Shown here: in pieces, positions 37,387 through 49,190 of the stretch
Layout of the letters: the number at the start of each line of letters is the position of its first letter
Numbering within the stretch: the stretch's first letter is position 1
Made by a program: the position numbers and the translations under genes
The notes under the pieces: model-generated
Told to the model about the DNA's origin: nothing
The model's input: the letters and a program-made list of their open reading frames with translations, nothing else
Database searches by the model: none
Origin: Phlyctochytrium arcticum
Taxonomy: Eukaryota > Chytridiomycota > Chytridiomycetes > Chytridiales > Chytridiaceae
Direction of reading: 5' to 3'
NCBI GenBank assembly: GCA_025602905.1
Contig: JAHLKI010000002.1
Location: forward strand, 1,116,001-1,180,000
Length of the DNA stretch: 64,000 nt

Positions 37387-38405
37387 TTAGACAACCTGCA
37401 GATAATTTGAAGGGGCAATGCCCACTGCTCCACTGGGCGTGCGGACTTGCCACCATTTGCCCTGATTGCTCAACACCTCCAACACATCGCCCTTGGCAAA
37501 CGACACCTCTGTGGGGTCTTCCTGGTTGGCATCATCTGCAGCAAACGAGACCAGTTAGCACTGGCTCAAAGCAAGAGTCGTGCATGAGTGACAAACTTAC
37601 ATGGAAAGAGCGCTGTTGCTTTGAGGACGGGGGCAGCTACAGGCGGTTGCTTGGCCATTTCAGGGTCATTTCCCAACGTGCGGGATGGCTCAGACGATGC
37701 GTACATGCTCGCCTCCTGAGGTGGTAAAGCAGGGGCAATGCCAGAGCCGTTAGGGGCGCCGTTGCGCGCGCCGCCAAATCGAGTGTTGAGACGGGGGATG
37801 GAAAAGGCAAAGCTGTCATTGCCATTGTTGGCGAGGGCGCCTTCGCTGGACCCGAAAAAGAAAATCCAGGGAATGTAGCAAAAGGACATGAAAAACAGGC
37901 CGCTGGCAAAGACCCCGTAACCTCCCTTGAACCGATCAGATGGCCGGCGCGAAAGGGCGTCGAGGGACGCATCAAGGTCCTCTACGATAAACACAAACCC
38001 AACGCCAAGAAGGGCAACAACCTATGGACAACGAAGGTCAGTTGGTTCACTCGTTTGGGAAAACATCCAATTATGGGTTCGTACCGCAATCCTGTAGTGG
38101 TCAATGCTCGCCGTCAACAGCAGAAAAACAACGCACAATAGTATTGCGAGCCAAAAGAAGAGGTGGAACCATGCTGCGGAAAACGCATTCTTGCCAGCAG
38201 GCTTCAAGCTGTCGTATTCAGCTTGTAAGACGCAGAGACCAATAAATGCGAGGAACCAGCCGAGCTAAAAAAAGTCAGAAAGACTTCCATAGTGAGCCAA
38301 AAATGCCATAACGTTGGGGACGGACTGTGAAAAACATACCGCGGCAAAGCCCACGGTCCCAAGGTATTTGTAGTTTGACGTGATATTCGACCACACGAGA
38401 GGCAT
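37387..38405 (-). CDS. sho1: Sho1-type osmosensor, four-TM plus SH3 protein
   Basis: Sho1 is the plasma-membrane adaptor of one branch of the HOG osmotic-stress MAPK pathway; its SH3 domain binds Pbs2-type MAPKK. ATG 38405 begins MPLVWSNITSNYKYLGTVGF, which enters the first membrane segment; further segments follow (LGWFLAFIGLCVLQAEYDS, AWFHLFFWLAILLCVVFLLL, GVFASGLFFMSFCYIPWIFF). A Pro/Ala-rich cytoplasmic linker leads to the SH3 domain (KATALFPCK, then NQEDPTEVSFAKGDVLEVLS, GKWWQVRTPSGAVGIAPSNY), ending LQVV before TAA at 37387-37389. The SH3 ALFPxxY, WW and SNY positions are conserved. Three introns. Divergent from homogentisate dioxygenase with about 340 nt between starts. Confidence 0.93.
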
Positions 38406-38747
38406 GGTGAAGCGAAAAAGAGTGGGTGAGGGGTGCTTGAAGTCTCGAGGTGCGGGGGGAAGTTGATAGTTGCAATGGAGGACCGACGGTTCTCTTTATA
38501 CTTCTGGTCTGATAAACCACCGTAACGCCTTGAGCTATTTCCAGTAGCGCAGCCGGCGGCCCAACAAGGGTTTCAACCTGAATTTTGGCGCCACATTTGG
38601 GATCATAACTGTGCCGCCCAACGGCGGTGCTCGAATTGGTCAGGTGCCGACCTCCGAGAACGGCTCAGAAAGCTCGAAGCTCGAAGCTGTCATATCCGCT
38701 GAACACATCTCGCAACGGAGATCAAGCATTGTCACTAACTAGCAACA
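38406..38747. promoter_or_regulatory. Divergent promoter region of Sho1 and homogentisate dioxygenase
   Basis: About 340 nt between two starts. No gene or RNA is seen and no specific motif is claimed. Confidence 0.4.
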
Positions 38748-40943
38748 ATGGCCTCCTCCGTAAAGTACTTGCAGGGCTTTGGCAACCAGCATGCCACAGA
38801 GGCCTTGGAGGGAGCGCTTCCTGAAGGTATTGTCATGGCAAAACCAAACCCTGGCACTGACACTAGTGTCTCACGCGTTGCGGTTCCATCAGGTCAAAAT
38901 TCACCCCAGAAAGTCCCGTATGGATTGTATGCAGAGCAATTGTCGGGCACGGCATTCACCGCTCCCCGTGCGGACAACCAGCGCAGGTACCTTTCACATC
39001 CTCTGGTAGATCTGAGTAGTGTCCCGTAGATCAGATCCCACCATCGATGGGTGTAACGTCCAATGTGTATGTCCGTAGATTACATGTCTTGACGAGCTAA
39101 CACCTCTTTCTTTGTCAATGTTTAATAGTTGGCTGTATCGCATTCGACCTTCCGTCTGCCATAAGCCGTTCGATGCTACCCCTTCCCCCCACCTTGTTCG
39201 CTCCTTTGCAGTTGGCACACCGGACTCACAATGCATTTCCACGCCGAATCAATTGCGGTGGGTCATGAGCGTGTCCGCTTACACCTTCCGTCATGACTGC
39301 TAAACTTAGTACGCCAGATGGTCACCATTTGAGTTGCCTGAAAAGGAGGGCGTTGACTTTGTGCAGGGATTCCGAACCATTTGTAAGAGCCGTCGTACCT
39401 GTCCCCTGATTGTTGAGGCTTACGTTGTGACATGCTATAGGTGGTTCAGGGGAGCCGTCGACGAGAAACGGACTTGCCATCCATGTGTACATGTGCAATG
39501 CGGATATGAAAGATTCCGCATTCTACAACTCTGATGGGGACTTTCTGATTGGTAAGGATTTACTCTGAAAGACTATTCAAGCACACGTTCATTAAGCTGG
39601 TTCCCAGTTCCTCAGCAAGGACGCTTAAACGTTCAGACGGAAATGGGATACCTGTATGCCGAACCCAACGAGATTTTGGTTATTCCTCGAGGGTATAAAC
39701 ACTTTGAGCGTTCTCGCGGCTACAATACTGATGATAGTCCTGTTCGCAGAATCCGATTTAGCGTTGGGCTGCCCGATGGGCCTAGTCGAGGCTATGTCCT
39801 GGAGATTTTTGACCGCCACTTTGAACTGCCGGACCTTGGACCCATAGGTAAGCAGTCTTATGTGACTCGCCCGTAGTTGAGAGATCCTTACCACGATTTC
39901 GTAGGCGCGAACGGATTGGCTAACCCCCGGGACTTTTTGTACCCAACTGCTGCTTACGAAGATCGCGAAGGCCTCAATTTCTCAATCATCAACAAGTATC
40001 AAGGACAACTTTATTCCTTGCAGCAGGTGTGTGAGCCTAGCCTACTGATGCCAATAAAACGTCTTCCTGATCTAACCCGCCAATGCTAGTCACACTCTGC
40101 TTTTGACGTGGTCGCTTGGTATAATTGCTTCATGTGTACCTCCATCTAGTCCGGCCCATTAACCCAACTTGCAGGCACGGAAACTATGCTCCGTACAAGT
40201 ATGATTTGCGCAAGTTCTGTACCATCAACACTGTGTCCTTCGATCATCCGGTATGTGACAGTAAGATCGAATATATTCAATCAGGTTAACTAGTTCAGCC
40301 ATTCAGGATCCATCAATCTTTACGGTGCTGACGGCAAAGTCTGCCACTCCTGGGGTTGCATTAGCTGACTTTGTCATCTTTCCACCTCGATGGATGGTTG
40401 CGGAAAACACCTTCCGGTAAGCTGGAAAATATGGAGAAAACACAGCACAGTCTGACGCCTAGTTATAGACCACCCTACTATCACCGAAACTGGTAAGACT
40501 TTCGTTCGGTTGATAGATGATCTCGTAGTCGCAACCTGAAGTTTACACTCCCGCAGTATGACAGAGTTTATGGGACTGATTTCCGGGGGATATGACGCCA
40601 AGGCCGCTGGCTTTTCCCCAGGCGGAGCATCACTCCACAGGTATAGTTGAAAGCTGTCGTCAAGTCTAAAGCGATTCTGACGATCGTACCATCCAGCATC
40701 ATGAGTGCACACGGTCCCGATCGCGCTACATTCGAAAAGGCATCAAACGACGAGCTAACGCCCGTCAAGTTGCGGCCAGATGGGTTGGCATTCATGTTTG
40801 AGACATCCCATTTGTTGTCACTGACAAAATGGGCCGTGGAAAAGGACCAGCCCGGCGGAAAGCAATTACAGGATGATTACTACACCTGCTGGCAAGGGTT
40901 GAAAAAGTACTTCGACCCTACGTCAAAGAAGGGCAAATGGTAG
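38748..40943 (+). CDS. hmgA: Homogentisate 1,2-dioxygenase
   Basis: This Fe(II) enzyme opens the ring of homogentisate to maleylacetoacetate in tyrosine and phenylalanine breakdown. From ATG 38748: [73 protein letters not shown], then [88 protein letters not shown], and the iron-binding part [53 protein letters not shown], ending [15 protein letters not shown] before TAG. The His and Glu ligands expected in the PPYYHRN and EFMG segments and in AWHGN are present. About ten introns; roughly 440 residues, normal length. No other gene of the pathway is adjacent. Confidence 0.96.
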
Positions 40944-41195
40944 TTGCTGTTGAATGAACGGCACGTTAGACGCTCTTTGTATAGACATTTGTAGCTCGCA
41001 GCGTAGAGATGTATTGTAGTTTTGTTCAGGACATCTAAGAAGCATTTAAGATTCAGGGTTGTAGGGATGTCATCCTTCGTGGCGTTCCATCGGGGATTTA
41101 TCCGAAAATATGATGACCTTGATTGATCGGCTCCACAGAAGCTCTCTTCCTCTTTTCCAAATTTTGTCCGGTAGTTTTCTATCCTTGAACACAAA

Positions 41196-42590
41196 ATGGC
41201 CAAAGAAAAAAGAAATGGACCTGGTGAAGTGGGCAACAAATTTGGTCGCCCCGACCTTGATCGGATGGGACTTTTCAGTGAAGCTCCTTACATATCCGTA
41301 GGCGATAAATTCGCCGAACGAAATGGTAAGTCTCACAGCCTTTCGGAAAAAAATCGCTCGCATTTCTCCTAATCGAGTATCAATGTAGAACATTTCCTGG
41401 GATATCGAACAAAAGGGAAGCAGTTTATCACAAATCCTCCCAAACGTGGGCACGAAACCCGGGACGCTTTTTTCGACAAAGAGTTCATCCGTTTGTTTGA
41501 GGTGGAGTGCCAATCAGTCTCATGAGAACTATAACATTGAAAATCCAACATGTACTTTTTCGGATTGTCAGAACGAGCCATACACAGATCTGGTCAAGTT
41601 GCGCAGAAAGTGGCGACTGGCATCCAAAGACAAGAATATTGTTACGGCGCCGTTTAGGCCATCAAATGTCCCGCCTGCACCGTTAGTTTTCTGATCCATT
41701 GTTCTTTCGCAAATAGATGGTACTCAGTTATAATTGCTGCCATTAGATGTGGGAGCGGATCTCCATGGGGAACATTTGAGCAACAGTGGCCTTTGGAACG
41801 GAAAGGCGGCGATGAGATACCGTCCTTTGCGCTATTGCGGGAAACCCCCGCGACAGAGCCGAAAATCAACTTCCTAACCCGGCCCCCAAAGAAAGGAACT
41901 GGTTACGGTATGCAAAACCCGGCTGACATGTCGTAGCAGCAGTACCCAACTAATCCCCAGGATACGCGAACGTCACCATTGGAAAATCTTATGAGTTTAA
42001 AGACGATCCATACGATAGCTCACTGGTCGCTGCTCGGGTAATACCAAGGTCTACTTCCATTGATGAAAACTAAACGACCACTTCTTGTTAGGCGGAACGG
42101 AGTGTGCACAAACGGAAAGTAATTGGAGAACGACCCTTCATTTCGAGCAGCTCGAAATCGGAGTTCTTCAGCCCTTTCGCATCATTGATGGAAGCTCAAC
42201 CTGGTAAGTGGACGCACTGGCAAATTCCAAGATGAGTGCAGCTGAACTCCCATTCCAGGACAAGCGGCAAAGGGCACGCGTGAGAAGACTCCTCCAACAA
42301 GTAAGCTACCTGCGTTGACGCCTTTCAAACCCTCTTCAGGAGTGGGATATACTATCAACAAGTATCCATCCCATGAAAGTCCAGTCGTCTCGAAGGGCGG
42401 AAAGAAGTCAAAAGGAGAACCGGAAGCTGAGGACAAAGGCTCAAAGCAAAAGATACCAAAGACAAGTTTGATCTTCCGTCCCGGTGGAGTCCCAAAATCA
42501 TATCCTGTTCGCAGTATTGTGGACTGCAACATACCCATAGCACCCCCGATGTGGATTCAGGAGGCGCGAGAGGGTGTCAGGGTAACGTAG
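41196..42590 (+). CDS. cfap96: Cilia- and flagella-associated protein 96-like (C4orf47/UPF0602)
   Basis: CFAP96 (C4orf47) is a protein of cilia and centrosome-linked microtubules; its exact role is little known. From ATG 41196 the plus strand encodes RPDLDRMGLFSEAPYISVGD, then after introns DAFFDKEFIRLFE, LVKLRRKWRLASK, the strongly conserved RPPKKGTGYGYANVTIGKSY, DDPYDSSLVAARAE, PFKPSSGVGYTINKYPSH and IFRPGGVPKSYPVRSIVDCN, ending at TAG 42588-42590. The order GLFSE - YGYANVTIG - FKPSS - YPSH - PxGxPKSxPVxSI matches the animal protein along its length. A Lys-rich linker (around 42380-42450) is specific to this protein. At least six introns. With B9D2, this is the second flagellar gene in the window. 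Confidence 0.88.
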
Positions 42591-42799
42591 GCTGTAGGAT
42601 AGCGGTTAGGTAGCACCTCCTGCGGAACGTTAGTCTAGCTAGCCATAGAATTGGTGAATCTGTGCACAGGTATTGGCGGGCCAAAAAAATATATTGATAG
42701 GTAGACGGTGCTGTGATCCCATGACGAGCGGGTTACTTTATGGTCAGCAAGCTAGTTCGTATTGGCACGAGGAAGCTATGGTCTCATCTCGAAGGATGT

Positions 42800-42937
42800 T
42801 TACTGCAAGGAACTCAAGTCAGATCATAATGAAATTCACGAAAATATCCGTCTCACGCTTACCTTGGAACGAGCTCTCATCTTTCTTCTCTTACGGCGGA
42901 GACGTCGCATACGCTTCTTCCTCCACTTGTCCCGCAT
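42800..42937 (-). CDS. RPL41: 60S ribosomal protein eL41 (25 residues)
   Basis: eL41 is the smallest ribosomal protein, almost all Arg and Lys, and bridges the two ribosomal subunits. The minus strand reads ATG 42937 then RDKWRKKRMRRLRRKRRKMR and ARSK, 25 residues in total, which differs from the near-universal sequence at only a few positions. All 25 codons lie in one exon (42937-42863). A GTAAGC donor follows at once, and the 60-nt intron (42862-42803) ends TTGCAG directly before TAA (42802-42800), so the intron separates the last sense codon from the stop. Without splicing, eight more codons would be read before a TGA. A likely 5' leader intron is 43016-42940 (GTAAGT...ATAG), which would contain the GATG array. 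Confidence 0.93.
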
Positions 42938-42976
42938 GTCTATGGCAGCTCGATGAGTAAAAGACTCTTCGGATCC

Positions 42977-43003
42977 GATGGATGGATGGATGGATGGATG
43001 GAT
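42977..43003. repeat. (GATG)6 tetranucleotide array upstream of eL41
   Basis: Six tandem GATG units plus GAT. The array lies 40 nt before the eL41 start and inside the likely 5' leader intron 43016-42940, whose ends are GTAAGT and ATAG. A similar motif array precedes eL29 at 21044-21080. Confidence 0.9.
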
Positions 43004-43191
43004 CGCCGGCACTTACTTGTTATGCAAACTCAAGTGAATTGGGGTGGGGGGTAAATTCGCCAAGTCCAAAATTTGTATTTATACTGGCGAAAGTCACAGT
43101 CACGTGACGATCTGGACGGCGAGAGCGGCGAGAGTTCTGGGAGAGCTCCAATTTCCCATTCGAAGACCGCGACAGGACAAGTTCGACTATA

Positions 43192-44570
43192 ATGACGGAC
43201 AAACTGAGGGATAACCACGCGGGTAACGAACAGAACGTGTAAGTTTCGTCTCTTTTCTTCGTGTCTGTATCGTAAGAACGCTTGACGCTAATTCATTGTT
43301 CAGGCGCAAAAAGCGGAAATGGGATGTCAGCACCCCACCAGCAGATACGGAGCCTGTAGATTCTCCCGACACTGGCAAAAAGAGCAAGATAGAGGACGCT
43401 TTGGAGCGAGCAACAGCTGCCGCTTCCCGCATATTGCCACAAACTGCACCATTAGCAGCGATAAAACGATCTGAAGCAACCGAAGGGCTCAGCCAGGATG
43501 TTTCAATCAACGACGTCCGCAATCGGTATCTACTGACCAAGGCCAGCACACAGGCCAAGATTAAGGAGGATACCGGGGCTGAGTGCGTAGGACGGCTGTA
43601 TTTGCGGACTGAACTCATATTGAACTATTTTTGTGTTTTGCAGTGTCACCACGCGCGGAAAGTACTATCCTGACCAGAGTCTCGCCACTGATCGTGATCC
43701 GGTAGGATGCGTGGAAAATTGAAACTCAAATCCTTTAGAGATCACTCACTCTCCATGTTTAGCCTTTGTACCTTCATGTATCTGCTACAAGTCAGCAGGC
43801 CTTGGATGATGCTCTGCAACGTATAGACGATATAATCCATCAACCACCACCAGTCGCGGAGCAAAGAAACTTGGGGCCAAGTCATGCGTCGATGGTATTT
43901 AATTCCTAAAATTCCAGATCATATCATTTAGTTAATCTTTCTACAGCCAAACAAGAACGCTTTCCATGAGAAAGTAATGGTTGGTCTGGAAGCCGACCGT
44001 ATGTTCAATGTGCGAGCAAAGATTGTCGGCCCAAGCGGACAGTATGTGAAGCATATTCAGCATGAAACCTCAACAAAAGTACAATTAAAAGGCCGGGGGT
44101 CAATGTTTTTGGACGCAATAACAAATCAAGAGTCTGACGAGCCGCTTCACATTCACATAATGTAAGAGATTCAGGATCTTCTTCGGAACCATGTTTGACC
44201 AGGATGTCATTTTAGGGGGAACAGCCAGGAAGCGGTCGATTCCGCCAAACGTCTGTGTCAAGATCTCATTGATACCGTAAAGGCTGAGTACGCAAGGATG
44301 CGACAACAGCGCGCTTCTCGGCCGGGACCCACCGCCCCTATGTATGGCAATCCACCGCCCAATGCTGGGCAAGCTCACATGGGTCACATGAATTATGGAC
44401 ATTATCCGCAGCCAACATGGGGACCAGAATATGCCGGTTACTATCCAGGATACGAAGCGTACTATTCAATACCGTACACAGCATCACCACCACCACCTGG
44501 ACCTGCAACAGGTCCCGCGCCTCCCCCTCCTCCACCCTCTACATCAGCTCCCCCTCCTCCCCCACCTTGA
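43192..44570 (+). CDS. KHDC4/BLOM7-like KH-domain protein
   Basis: KHDC4 is an RNA-binding protein linked to pre-mRNA splicing in animals. ATG 43192 begins MTDKLRDNHAGNEQ; after an intron comes a nuclear-type basic motif RKKRKWDVSTPP, a helical part (DALERATAAASRIL), then INDVRNRYLLTKASTQAKIK, TTRGKYYPD and PLYLHVSA (a first divergent KH-like unit). The main KH domain is AFHEKVMVGLEADRMFNVRA with KIVGPSGQYVKHIQHET and VQLKGRGS, whose GPSGxYxKHIQ loop and QLKGRGS strand fit the KHDC4/SF1-type. A helix (KRLCQDLIDTVKAEYARMRQ) and a Tyr/Pro/Gly-rich tail ending in polyproline follow, stop 44568-44570. Five introns. Divergent from eL41. Confidence 0.88.
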
Positions 44571-44725
44571 TACTGTCATAAACCATTGTAATTTCCATGA
44601 TGTACAATATACCTTAGTATTCAAGTCATTTGGCGGCGTGTATGAGATCAACCCGCTTTGTGGCATGGGAAAATCAACAAAGGCAAATAGCGGTCAGGCC
44701 CGTCACTATTCTCACTTGCGATCCC

Positions 44726-47700
44726 ATGTACTTCGTCAATTCAACTGCCAAAGCCCTCTTTGCTGAGGGAAGCAGCCTGCCCAACTCGACCTCAGAGAAT
44801 CCTCAGCAAGATGGACGGCCTTTGATCTCGATCTCTCATTGCCCCGGCGCGTACCTGTTCGCTGCCATTTCCACTGACACCATTTATTTATGGAGTGCTC
44901 GAGTATGTTTTCTATGGTCCTTCAACCTAGCGCTTTTGGAACCAACAATGTTTTTAGCCAATTACTCTTCTGTCATCCATCAGTCGCTCAAATTCAACAA
45001 TATTTGAAGACGGGGAAAATAAGCAGATAATATGGCATCCAAACGGGGAGCACCTTGTGGTTGTTGTGAGTTCACTACCATAGATGATGTCTTTGTTGAC
45101 TCCGACCATGTCAATTGACGAGATTATTCGAAGACCACAAAAGGAATGGTGCATTTTTACGAGATAATAACGACATCAAGGAACCCACATGAACTTCAAT
45201 TCAAAATTCATCATCACTTTTCACTGTGCGCTGGGGAGTATACGGGCGATATGAGCAAGGCTATCCGTTTTACGATGGCTCTAGACATCGACACAGAAGT
45301 GGAATGGTGATCTTCATTTGATGATACGAGTACTTTACTGGTGCTTACCACCATCTTATTCAAGTGGGGTTGGTCTTGCAAATGAGATACTGTTAGCAAC
45401 GCGTAAATCTCCCGCTATCCTGTCTTTGTCGTGGACGGGAGAGGTTAGCATTCCTGGCACAGTCTCACTTCAAACACTGGCTTTCTACCTCTGCGGTAAT
45501 CAAGGTACAGAGCTTCAGTCTTTCCACGAGGTCCAGAACGTTGATCAGGACGGAGTAGGTGTTACTAGTATGACATATTGTCCTGCTGGAGATCTTTTTC
45601 TGTGGATCACGGCAAAGGGAGCGGTTTACGTTACCCGCAGGGTTGTTGATCGAAGCTCCCTGGTACGATAGTTTGAGATCTTAAAGCATTCAAGACTTTG
45701 GCTAAACTGGCAGGAACTTTTTGCAGGAAACGACTTGGTCTGGAGTTCTTATCTATGCACCAAAAGATAATGCTTCACTAGCAGCTAGCGTGTCCATCAA
45801 CTCCTCCTTCGCGCTCCTTGGGGTTGGGACCCAAAGGTGCGCCCTGTTCAAGTTCGTCACCGATGCGATTATAACAATTGAGGCAGCGGACATGTTATTA
45901 TATTTACTGTGTCGGAGGAATTCAGCGGGCTGAAATTTTCCCACGAGTGTGCTGCGCAAAAAGGTTAGATTTTGAAGTTTGAATGAGCACGAGAGCACGC
46001 CAATTAAAATTATACAGTCGCGGGCTCTGCGAATCGAGCCGTCACCGCGATGGAATGGACTTCAGATGGCCAAGCCCTTGCAGTATTTTTTAACTCGGGG
46101 AGGTTTTGCTTGTGGAGCACGTATGGCCTTCTTATATTCTCCACAACGTTTCAGGAATTGTGGTACGTACAGAAATTTTTGTTTTCTGATACCAAGATTG
46201 ACCGTGACTTGCAGCTCAACTGGAGAGACGCCCATTGAAGACCTCCCATCAAATGAACCTTTTTCATCGTTTGGATTGGTAAGATCGACAGGGATGTCTG
46301 CCATTCGGAGCTAAGGCTCATATGTAATCCAGTTTTGGGGATTACAAGATTTCGAGCTGTACCTTTATTCCGCGCGGGAAGGGTCCAACGGTACGCAACA
46401 GTATGGCTTCATCTTATTGACTTTTTCTTAATAAACATTCAGACATCTGTGTTTTAAATTTTGGCAAAGCCTTGGTTTCTCGAACCTCGGGCGAGGTATG
46501 TGCAAGTTGCAGGACGGCTGGAGAAAGCCTTTCTTCGGAGTGCTGATTTGTAGGGCAGGGAGTTGCGGGTCATGTGCTTCTTCTTTGCGATGATAGACTT
46601 CTGTTTTTCGAAGCCCAGAACTGGGATTTGGACAGCACGAAATCGGCTGCCTCTCAGTGGATGGAAATAGCGGTATGCTTCACTGATAGATACGCTGTCT
46701 CCCGGACTCAAATCCAGTTTCACAGATACCAATGATTTATCTAGCTCGTAATTGGCCCATAAAGGTATGTTTCAAAACGATTGCCTTTTGCAATATACGA
46801 ACTTAAATGTTATATTGAAGTACGCCGCCGTTAGCGCAAACGGTCGATATATCGCCATTGCTGGGGCGCGTGGCTTGATCCATTATAACACGATTTTGAA
46901 TCGATGGAAGTTGTTTGGTAACGAGCAGGAGGTAAGTAGTATGCTGATTTACGCAAAAAGGCAAAAGATAGGATTGGCTGCTGACGACTACACCTACCTG
47001 CAGGAGGACAGTTTCTGCGTCACTGGAGGAGTAGCATGGTTGGATAATCTTATAATATTTGGTTGTCAAACTCTTGTTACGCGGGAGAACCAGGTGGGTA
47101 TGGTAAGTGATGTCATTATGAAACCTAGAACTTATTGGTCTTTCAGATCCGCATTATTGCCCGAGATGCCAACCTCTCACTATCGAATCTGCTCAGCATT
47201 GAGCGGGTCCCTTCCCCTGTCGCTTTCCTAACGCTGAGTGGCGCTCGAATTGCTACATATTCAATGGATAATCTGGTCCGGATTTACACCGTTTACCGAG
47301 ACGGTACACCACCACAAAGCTTGGTCGATCTATTCGAATGCTAATTGTCGTCCTTGTAGGAGAGAAGAATTGGCTTTCCCTCGATGCGGAAGTATCCATG
47401 CAGCGTTTCTCTGTGAACACTACCACCATTCAGTCTCTCACAATATGTCCCGACGATGGTATGAATGGTAATATTACTACTATCAAGCACCTAACTCCTG
47501 ACATTTCTGAACTAAGATGTGTCACGACTTTCAAATATTCTGTTACTGAATCGTGGGGAGTTATCATTGATGCGGGAATCAGTTAGTTCAGGAATATGAG
47601 ATGTCCTTCCATTCATATCCTGACGGGCACCCCCAGGAAGGATCCAAATGGGAAATGTTAAACATCTCCGACAAAGTTGAGAATTTTTGGGTTTCTCGAG

Positions 47701-48886
47701 ATCCCTTTCAGCCGAAGCATCAGACTTCCAAACTTTCTCTGTGGATCAAGCATCCTACGGGCCTAAAGGTATTTTGCGCGTTCGTTCAACCGATAATAGC
47801 ATGAGTTAAAATACAAGCCAAGGTGCGCTTGAACTTTGACTCGGCCAATTCGGATGGATTTGAGCCAGACCTATCCATTCATGTCGATTTTTACCCGCTA
47901 AGTATGTCACTTCATGTTTTAGACAGTTTGCAATGCTCACCAGCTGTAGCCATATGGGTCGAACGGGGTATGACAGTCGGCGTGGAGCAGTCCAGTTTTT
48001 CCTCAAAAGCCCTGAATACAATCATCTTAAGACCGCAAATTAGGGTAAGTAGTGATTGACCACGTAGTTGAATACCTCTGGAACCTGCTTACCAGACACA
48101 ATTATTCCTGCCCTCCATTTTGGGCTATCTGTTGCGACACGGGTGAGTAGAGTTCTTGGTTATTTGGCGTGTCGCATATTTATTCTCAATAGACGAAATG
48201 GGGATGCGACCTCGATGGCCAACAACTTTAGAAAATATCCCTATTTTAACCATGCCATGGAGTTGCTGGTTTACAACACTCTCGAAGAGGACGCGGAAGC
48301 AAAAATTTCCCACGGTATTTCCATGAAGTCAACATACCAATTTTGAACACGGATCCTCACATATCTCTGTAGCGTCGTCCCTCTTGCCAGCAGTAATAGA
48401 CTTACTCGCCAAGTTTATCAACAAACTAGATATCATCATCCAATGCGCGCGCAAATGCGATATGAGCTTGTGGCCATACTTTTTCTCAATTGTTGGTGAT
48501 CCACAGGTGCTCTTCCAGGTATAATGAGTATTCCACAAAAAAAAATATGCGCGCACTGGACTCACAATCTTTCGTAAGGCGGCATTGGATCAGAACTTGC
48601 TGCTGACCGCAACATCCTACTTGGTAGCAATACAAGCGTTGCACTCACCATCCAGGAGCCTTGAAGTGAGTTTATTTGAACCGGATTTCCGACAAATTAA
48701 AATACTTATGGCGGTACTGTAGTTGGCTGTAGATCTCTTGCAAAAAGCACAGGCTTCAAACGAGAGCGAGGTATCTAGAAAGTGAATGTGAACAAACCCT
48801 TGATTGACTGGAAGCTAAATACATCTCATTGGAAGGTTGCCGAAGAGCTGTCACGATATATCAATTTCCTCCAGGACGCCAAGTAA
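44726..48886 (+). CDS. ric1: Ric1, Golgi Rab (Ypt6) exchange-factor subunit
   Basis: Ric1 pairs with Rgp1 as the exchange factor for Ypt6/Rab6, needed for retrograde transport to the Golgi. ATG 44726 gives MYFVNSTAKALFAEGSS, then SHCPGAYLFAAISTDTIYLW, and, across an intron (44903 GTATGT to TTTTAG), ENKQIIWHPNGEHLVVV and TKGMVHFYEI, as in the first beta-propeller. Propeller-like stretches go on to about 47800. The C-terminal RIC1 domain shows YPYFNHAMELLVYNTLEED, DIIIQCARKCDMSLWPYFFS, IVGDPQVLFQ, LDQNLLLTATSYLVAIQALH and VAEELSRYINFLQDAK, ending TAA 48884-48886. At least 15 short introns, several not fixed here. About 1050 residues. Its partner Rgp1 is not in the window. Confidence 0.88.
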
Positions 48887-49190
48887 TGTCGTTCACTCTC
48901 TTCTCTACGATAGTAGGATGGACATCACCGTCACGACGGCTACGCTGAAGGAAACTGAACGTTCATCGCAATCCAATAAATGCCCGATCACTATTCATGC
49001 AAGCAGCGTGGATCATTGCTGGCAACGCAAATCTTCGTTGTCTACATCTACCGTTTCACGCTCGACAGGGCTGTGCTGGGTCTTCTACATAATAACTTGA
49101 CGCAACAAATACATAGAGAATAGACCTGAACTACAATCTATCAAACTATCTGAGCTCTTTCTACAACATGTAACTCGACAACCGACAAAT
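48887..49190. other. Short convergent intergenic region Ric1/VTC4-like
   Basis: About 300 nt between the two stops. A plus-strand open frame (48837-49100) has no recognisable feature and probably is 3' UTR. Confidence 0.4.
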
